In this document: positions 58,680-64,000 of the stretch, piece after piece
How positions within the stretch are numbered: the stretch's first letter is position 1
Layout of the letters: every line of letters starts with the position of its first letter
Assembly (NCBI RefSeq): GCF_003073045.1
Contig: NC_037590.1
Location: forward strand, 21,726,449 to 21,790,448
Origin: Pomacea canaliculata
Taxonomy: Eukaryota > Mollusca > Gastropoda > Architaenioglossa > Ampullariidae
DNA length: 64,000 bases
Direction: 5' to 3'
The notes under the pieces: model-generated
The model's input: only the letters and a program-made list of their open reading frames with translations
The model's database searches: none
What the model was told of the DNA's origin: nothing
Position numbers and translations under genes: made by a program

Positions 58680-58875
58680 AGCGTGTGATTTGTATATATA
58701 ATTCATATGATGTTTAAAATACATAAGTCTAGTGTAGTTACTCAAAGTAAACTTTAGGGGGAATGTTTGACACGCACAGAGCGCTCTTTCTAGCATACAC
58801 AAAGATAATAACAAATAAGGCAAGTTTTATCCTACTCGTATTTTGTAACATTAAGTGTAGGTGCTATTGCGATGA
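58680..58875 (+). repeat. Third, diverged fragment of the duplicated segment
   Basis: Blocks matching copy 1 around 55540-55745 occur in the same order: TTCATATG.TGTTTAAAATAC, then AGTAAACTTTAGGGG, then TTTGACACGCA, then TTATCCT.CTCGTAT and AAGTGTAGGTGCTA. Divergence is clearly greater than between copies 1 and 2, so it is an older event. Confidence 0.6.
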
Positions 58876-60161
58876 TTGGGGTTCTCACGAAACAGTCAAA
58901 GAGTCCGGATCATTCAGAATCCTCTCATTTTTTTTTTTTTTTTTTTGTTTCAGCTGGCTTGCCAATCGAAAATGCTAGAAAGGTTTTTGTCGTTGTCTAA
59001 ATGTAGTAAAATTGCTATGCAGGTCAGTGTAGAAGTATAGATATTATATGTAACTAGCCAGTCTACTTCGCCAGCTTGTCTCTGCGCTAACCTTCCGGAT
59101 GCAATGTGATTTGTACTTTGATCCGTCGCTTTATTCAGTGTCAGGGAACACTTGTACTTTGGTCACACAGCTGTCTGTCGGGCCGGTACAGCGCATCTGT
59201 TGTTCCATGTTGACGCTCGACGTTTGCATAGACTCTAATAAGTTGAAAGGGGAAAGTGTACCAGCGTGGTGCTTGCCATCATCTATTAACTTCCTTCAAC
59301 TTGAATCGCCAGCTCTCCATCACTCATAATATTCGTGAGTCCGAATTGTCTCATCTCTCAAAAAGACCCTCTTTCTTTGCCGTCGACTCAGATAAATTAG
59401 CTCTCCTTCATTTCCCATCTCTTCTCACACTCTGCTGTACCTTTTCGCCCTTAATCAAATAAATAAAGTCGTCTCGGTGTGATGTTGATTAAGTGCGTAA
59501 CTGTCAGGAATTTCTTATGCGTATTACATATGTTGATCTAGGGCCACGAGGCAACATGCAGAGGAAGAACAAAAATTGACAACTACTCCAGACCCCATAT
59601 TAAACATAGCTTATGAGCTAACTGTACAAAACTATCTTATCAGTCGGGCAATAAGCAATATTCTGTCCATTTGTAGGGGGATCCGGACAGTGGTCAGCGA
59701 TAAGGATCAGGGAGCAAATCGGCCGTCACCCCGCCAGCACATCTCCACACAGGCAAGACGCAAGGGCGCGGGAGCTGTTAAATCCCGCGCCTGCCCTGTT
59801 CATTGGGTATTTCTCTTTCCGCATTATATTTTTGTTCTTAAAGATAAGGTCTGAGGAAAAGCACATCCAAGGATGCAGAATTTGGAAGTTTAATTTTGCC
59901 GTTTAATTCGTTCGGGGGCGAGAGGGTTGTTAGACTGAGATTTTTTCGTCGATCCAGAAGCGGGGTACCCTAACCGAACCAGTCCTGATCACTTTAATCG
60001 TTTTTATTCCTGTAATTTACCTAAAATACTCACGTGTAACACTCTTATGTTCAAAGTAGTGATGTGATCAGTGCACTTAGTCCTCAAATCCGTATTGACA
60101 GTCGTTACCCTTGAACTGTCATAGTGATAACTTCGACAATCCAATTGTAAGCATATTATAT
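58876..60161. other. Region left of the assembly gap
   Basis: Contains a T run (58929-58946) and an AATAAATAAAGTCGT string near 59458. Short frames near 59099 and 59576 lack recognisable motifs or splice support. No gene called. Confidence 0.3.
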
Positions 60162-60261
60162 NNNNNNNNNNNNNNNNNNNNNNNNNNNNNNNNNNNNNNN
60201 NNNNNNNNNNNNNNNNNNNNNNNNNNNNNNNNNNNNNNNNNNNNNNNNNNNNNNNNNNNNN
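60162..60261. other. Assembly gap (100 N)
   Basis: Exactly 100 unknown bases, the usual placeholder for a gap of unknown size. Confidence 0.98.
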
Positions 60262-63200
60262 GCGAGGGGCCCAAAGGTCGTCATTTTTAAAAAAGATTTC
60301 TCATATACCGTCTGAAGAATTAGCTCCTTAATGCTGCTCAAGGGGGCGCTCCGGATCCCGATACACTTCCGTCAGGGGGGCGGGGAGACAAGTTAAAGGT
60401 TGGAACCCTACGTATAAAATTATCGTTAATCCTTTTGACACTGAGTATGCATACATCCTAGCCAAATCATAATCCCTACACAATATTTTTAAAAATTAGC
60501 AAAAGTATTCGCTGACTATGTTTTACCAAAGAAAAAATTATTGTACCCTGCCTTGAATCTTTAATATATTTTAATGTATACTGATGTTTCAAGCACTGTA
60601 CACAACATGAGCAACCTATATTTATTCGTAACACAGCAAGACCCTGATGTTCAAAACGGCAACTTCATGAAAATAAATATAATAGACTGTGAAACACCAA
60701 TATTCCGTCCTTACAAAGCAGAAATCAAATAAGACGCTTAGAAAGGAAATCGCGGAGAACAAGAATCGAAACACTGTACCTTTTAGCTGGTAACAAGGAT
60801 TACCATAACAAGGTGCGTTTAGCAGCCGAAGAATGCACTCGAAAACACATCTGGCATATCTGTTCGCACAATTTCCACAATGACTTCCATCGAAGATCGA
60901 TGCCCATGTCGGCTGGCAACCTCTCAGGTCGAAATGAATCATTTCCGTATTCAAGCGACGACTTTTTTCCAACCATGATAAGAAAAGACGTTCTTTTAAA
61001 CATTCAACTTTTCCTCATACGCTGCCCCGTAGCGGATAGCTGCCACGAGCGGCAGGTGGCTAAGGCCAAAGTCGCACACCGTCTCCACACAACAAAAAAG
61101 TGACACCTGAATCTACATTTTTTTTAAGCGCGAAACCGAAATCGAACTACAGCCACAAACGACAAAGGCGCAAGCTATGCATATAAAAAGAAATTATTTG
61201 AGACCCACCACCACCACTTCTGCCCCCCTCAGCCCACCGGGATGTGAAGAAACGCAAGACATGGATGATTGCATGGGAGACGATGTCTAGTGGTGCACCG
61301 GCTAATAGAGTAGACTTTTTTTTGATTCAAGACAGTCCTGACGTCGTAAAACCACGCTGTTGGCAAGTTTGAAATTTGATTTTTTACAGATTTGGCGGGA
61401 CATCTACTGGGTCGTCGACGCAGCTGACAGGAAGATAGAGTATTGTGGGCGTCCTCACTACGTCACTAAAAGCCATTGAAGCATGTCAAGAATTTCCTGG
61501 CACCGCTTTACCTGCTCACGTGGCAAACAACAGTACACCACACAGCTGGAACACTTGGGACAGATTCTTCAGCGCGCGCTGGAAAGTAACTAGCTCACGA
61601 GCGCGGAAAAGCAGGTCAGAGTGCATTCTGACATGACCTAATTAAAGGTCATGTCAACTGAAGAATGGATGGGAGCAGACCACCGCCTCCTTATTGGCAA
61701 GCGAGGACCTTGACGACTTGCAAAACTGTTAAGGCAAAGGTTTGCTGTTGACCCATAGCACAATAGCTTTTGGTGTTTTCGACTACAATTCTCTGGAAGA
61801 ATGTGAACCCTTTCAACCGACCGTGTCGAGGTTGTAAATATGTCCGTGAAATAGCGCCGCAGCTGTGACTACAATTCACCAAACGCTAGGATGTTTGCTT
61901 GAAGTTTTTAGTAAGAAAATGACACTCGGTTGTATTGCTTACAGACAACAACACATTATTCAGGTAGAATGAAGTAGTGGAAATAAGCAGAGCAGAACGG
62001 TCGAACACTACAGTATATAAAAATGTTAAAAGGAGGACACTTTTATGAACAAGTCGCACCAAGTACTTATGAATGAAGCATTAATGATATAGCTATAAAA
62101 TAGGCGAATACGTTGACACGTGTTCTTTTTAAAATGTCTCTATAAGCAGTAGTATCAGTGAATTTTGCGGCCATTGAGTGGACAATTGAAACTGCTTTTT
62201 GATGGACACAAATTTCCACTTAGGTTTATTATCAGAAACTTCGGTACTTCAAAAAGTTTCCTGAAACCAAACACACCGCTTCTAAGTTGTAACTGAAGCT
62301 TGTAATCAAATCATCTTAGGGATTTTGTAATCGGAAAACCACTTTTAGAAGTCGTTTCGTATTTCTTTTGCTCAGATCTGAACCTCTGGTGGGTGCAGGG
62401 TGAGCGTGCAGCTTAAGGGCAGAGTGTTGAAAGAGCAGAGAAAGAAATGACTGGGGATTTCAGTCTCTTGATAAAATATACTTCAGCAATACAATAGACA
62501 AGAGGGTGCTGAAAGGTTAGCCTACGCAATAAGAGTCAAAAAGCAACTATAGGGGATGCACTATCTGGTGTTATCACAGGAACACAGAGAAGTGGGTCAA
62601 GAAAGCAACTTTGAGGTGGTGTGGTCGATGCGCGAAGGGGACAAGTACGTGACTGTGTAAGAACGGATGCACTCTGATTCCCGTCCTATCTATTTGTTCT
62701 TTCCTAATCATGATGAACCACTCAGTAACAGCACGACTTGTATCACGTCCTTGCTTACATGTTGTCTTCCTTCGCTTCTCTCAACGTCCTTGAAATGTTA
62801 GGCCTCAGTAAAGGAATATTTCAACACATCTGTATTCTTTTACTATATTGCATGTGTCTATACATATTCATATGCTGTTTAAAATACATAGTTAAAGTCT
62901 TAGTGTAAGTTTAACTCAAGCTAAACTTTAGGGGGTATTTTTGACACGACACAAACGCATGTTTTCCAGTATATATATATATATCTATACACTCACATAA
63001 AGAATAAATGAACAAAGAAGAACAAAGTTGTTATCCTCGCTCGTATCTGATAATTAAAGTGTAGGTGCTAAGGATTTGGTTTTGAAGAAAGCACAACACC
63101 GCCAATTCATAGGAAGTGTATGGAGCTGAGCATACAGCAAGGTATTTGTCCGAGGTTTTGAGAGGTTCTTCACAGTTCCTGCATCAACAGATATGGAAGA

Positions 63201-64000
63201 TGCATCTTCGTCTGAACCGCTGAACCATCAGTTCAGTATTGATGTCAAATGTTTGGAGAGAAGGGGATTGGAAAATAAAACAACTGTTTCCCCTTTTCAA
63301 GCGATTCATGTAGCATTCATTCTCTCGGCCTTCTGCCACAGTCAACCATCATCGCCATCATTTGTAAAGCTGCTCGTCAGCCTGTTCCCCGTCGGTACCA
63401 AAACTCGTTATCACACTCGGCGCTCGGCCAGTTCATCGATAACATGTAGATGCTATCAGATGACCTTCAAGATGGCGATACCAGCACGTGTATAAGAGGC
63501 GTGACCGTGGGTAGTTTCTTCCGATGCGAAGACATGGCGACGTCGTCGTTTTCTGTGCTGGTTGTGGCAGCCCTGCTGGTTGTCACCAGACCTCTGTCTG
63601 CCTCACCCCTGGGGCCCGGGAGCGGTCAGTCGTGCGGTTACGGCGTACGTGAGTTTTCTCAGTAGAATATTAGTGTTGGGGGGTTTTTTTGCCCCTACGG
63701 CTGTGTGATGACCAAGTGGCCATGCACTCACGTATGTGTTTAGACTCCGTTCAAGATTTCATTTGAATCTTTTACAAGGTTTTTGAAACTCTAAGGTTCG
63801 ATCGTTCGTGTTTGTGGACATGTCTCTTAAAATTTTTTGAGCGATTTTTTAAGAAAACAAAGAAATATCAGAAAGAGTTTTATTGATTTTTATAGTGATG
63901 TAAATTAGCGTTTTCACAACAGTAACTGAATGGCAGTGAAGTGGGAGGGTTCATCTTGCCTAGTGCATGACATGTGTGAAAAATAAGGCCAAGTCCGACC
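60262..64000. repeat. Segmental duplication, copy 2 (runs off the window)
   Basis: Collinear with 52975-56670. It begins at the gap edge inside the hAT MITE (which ends at 60411, followed by GTATAAAA) and is rich in one-base insertions and deletions up to about 61.95 kb, then nearly identical to copy 1. The pattern (indels rather than substitutions, worst beside the gap) suggests low-quality sequence or an unmerged haplotype as well as a possible real tandem duplication. Confidence 0.88.
63534..63648 (+). CDS. Signal-peptide exon of an unrecognised secreted protein, copy 2
   Basis: ATG at 63534 opens MATSSFSVLVVAALLVVTRP, then LSASPLGPGSGQSCGYGV, ending at a donor (GTAC|GTGAGT) at 63649. This is a textbook signal peptide with likely cleavage after SAS or SA. 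It differs from copy 1 by Val for Met, Thr for Ala and the start codon context. Later exons lie outside the window, so the protein family cannot be told; one cysteine shortly after cleavage suggests a disulfide-rich product. Confidence 0.45.

Noticed and set aside
1-64000. CRISPR arrays, operons, riboswitches, rRNA genes or retroviral/LTR elements.
   Set aside because: No regularly spaced repeats, no prokaryotic gene layout, no rRNA-like sequence, and no LTR pair, gag/pol or envelope-like region could be recognised.

Overview
The window is animal nuclear DNA: AT-rich, intron-containing, full of degenerate transposons, with one 100-base run of N. Gene content (an LRP1-type receptor beside an expanded array of vertebrate-type, single-cysteine-cluster Toll-like receptors) and the repeats (tRNA-derived SINEs, RTE and L1/Tx1-like LINE fragments, hAT, pogo and piggyBac-type MITEs) suggest a lophotrochozoan, most likely a gastropod mollusc. 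This assignment is inference; no species marker is present.

Layout. (1) 195-2117, + strand: last exons of an LRP1-like endocytic receptor (EGF-like end, transmembrane helix, tail with two NPxY motifs), then a long 3' UTR to about 4.85 kb. (2) 9.3-47.1 kb: seven Toll-like receptor (TLR) genes, all on the - strand, named here A to G from low to high coordinate. A-D (9.3-25.9 kb) form one clade and E-G (30.1-47.1 kb) another. Each is one long coding exon (signal peptide, LRRNT, about 18 leucine-rich repeats split by a cysteine-bearing insertion, LRRCT, transmembrane helix, TIR domain), with a splice acceptor a few bases before the ATG, so each gene should have a 5' UTR intron. For E, F and G the matching upstream donor can be recognised and the flanking DNA is homologous. 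(3) 51.3 kb: a small secreted-protein gene on the - strand that resembles a peptide precursor. (4) 52.97-56.67 kb and 60.26-64.0 kb: two copies of one segment, the second starting at the N gap, each carrying a signal-peptide exon; a third, older fragment lies at 58.68-58.87 kb.

How the genes relate. The TLRs look like a recently expanding, concerted array of cell-surface or endosomal pattern-recognition receptors. Different parts of the paralogs have different closest relatives, including a tract where gene G (clade E-G) carries clade A-D sequence in its TIR domain. This is the signature of gene conversion or unequal crossing-over. Two copies (A and B) have an altered TIR BB loop.

Caution. 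Every TLR copy contains single-base frame breaks as written here (1 to about 6 per gene), and the duplicated segment beside the gap differs from its partner mainly by single-base indels. Residual long-read assembly error is therefore a serious alternative to true pseudogenes for most breaks.
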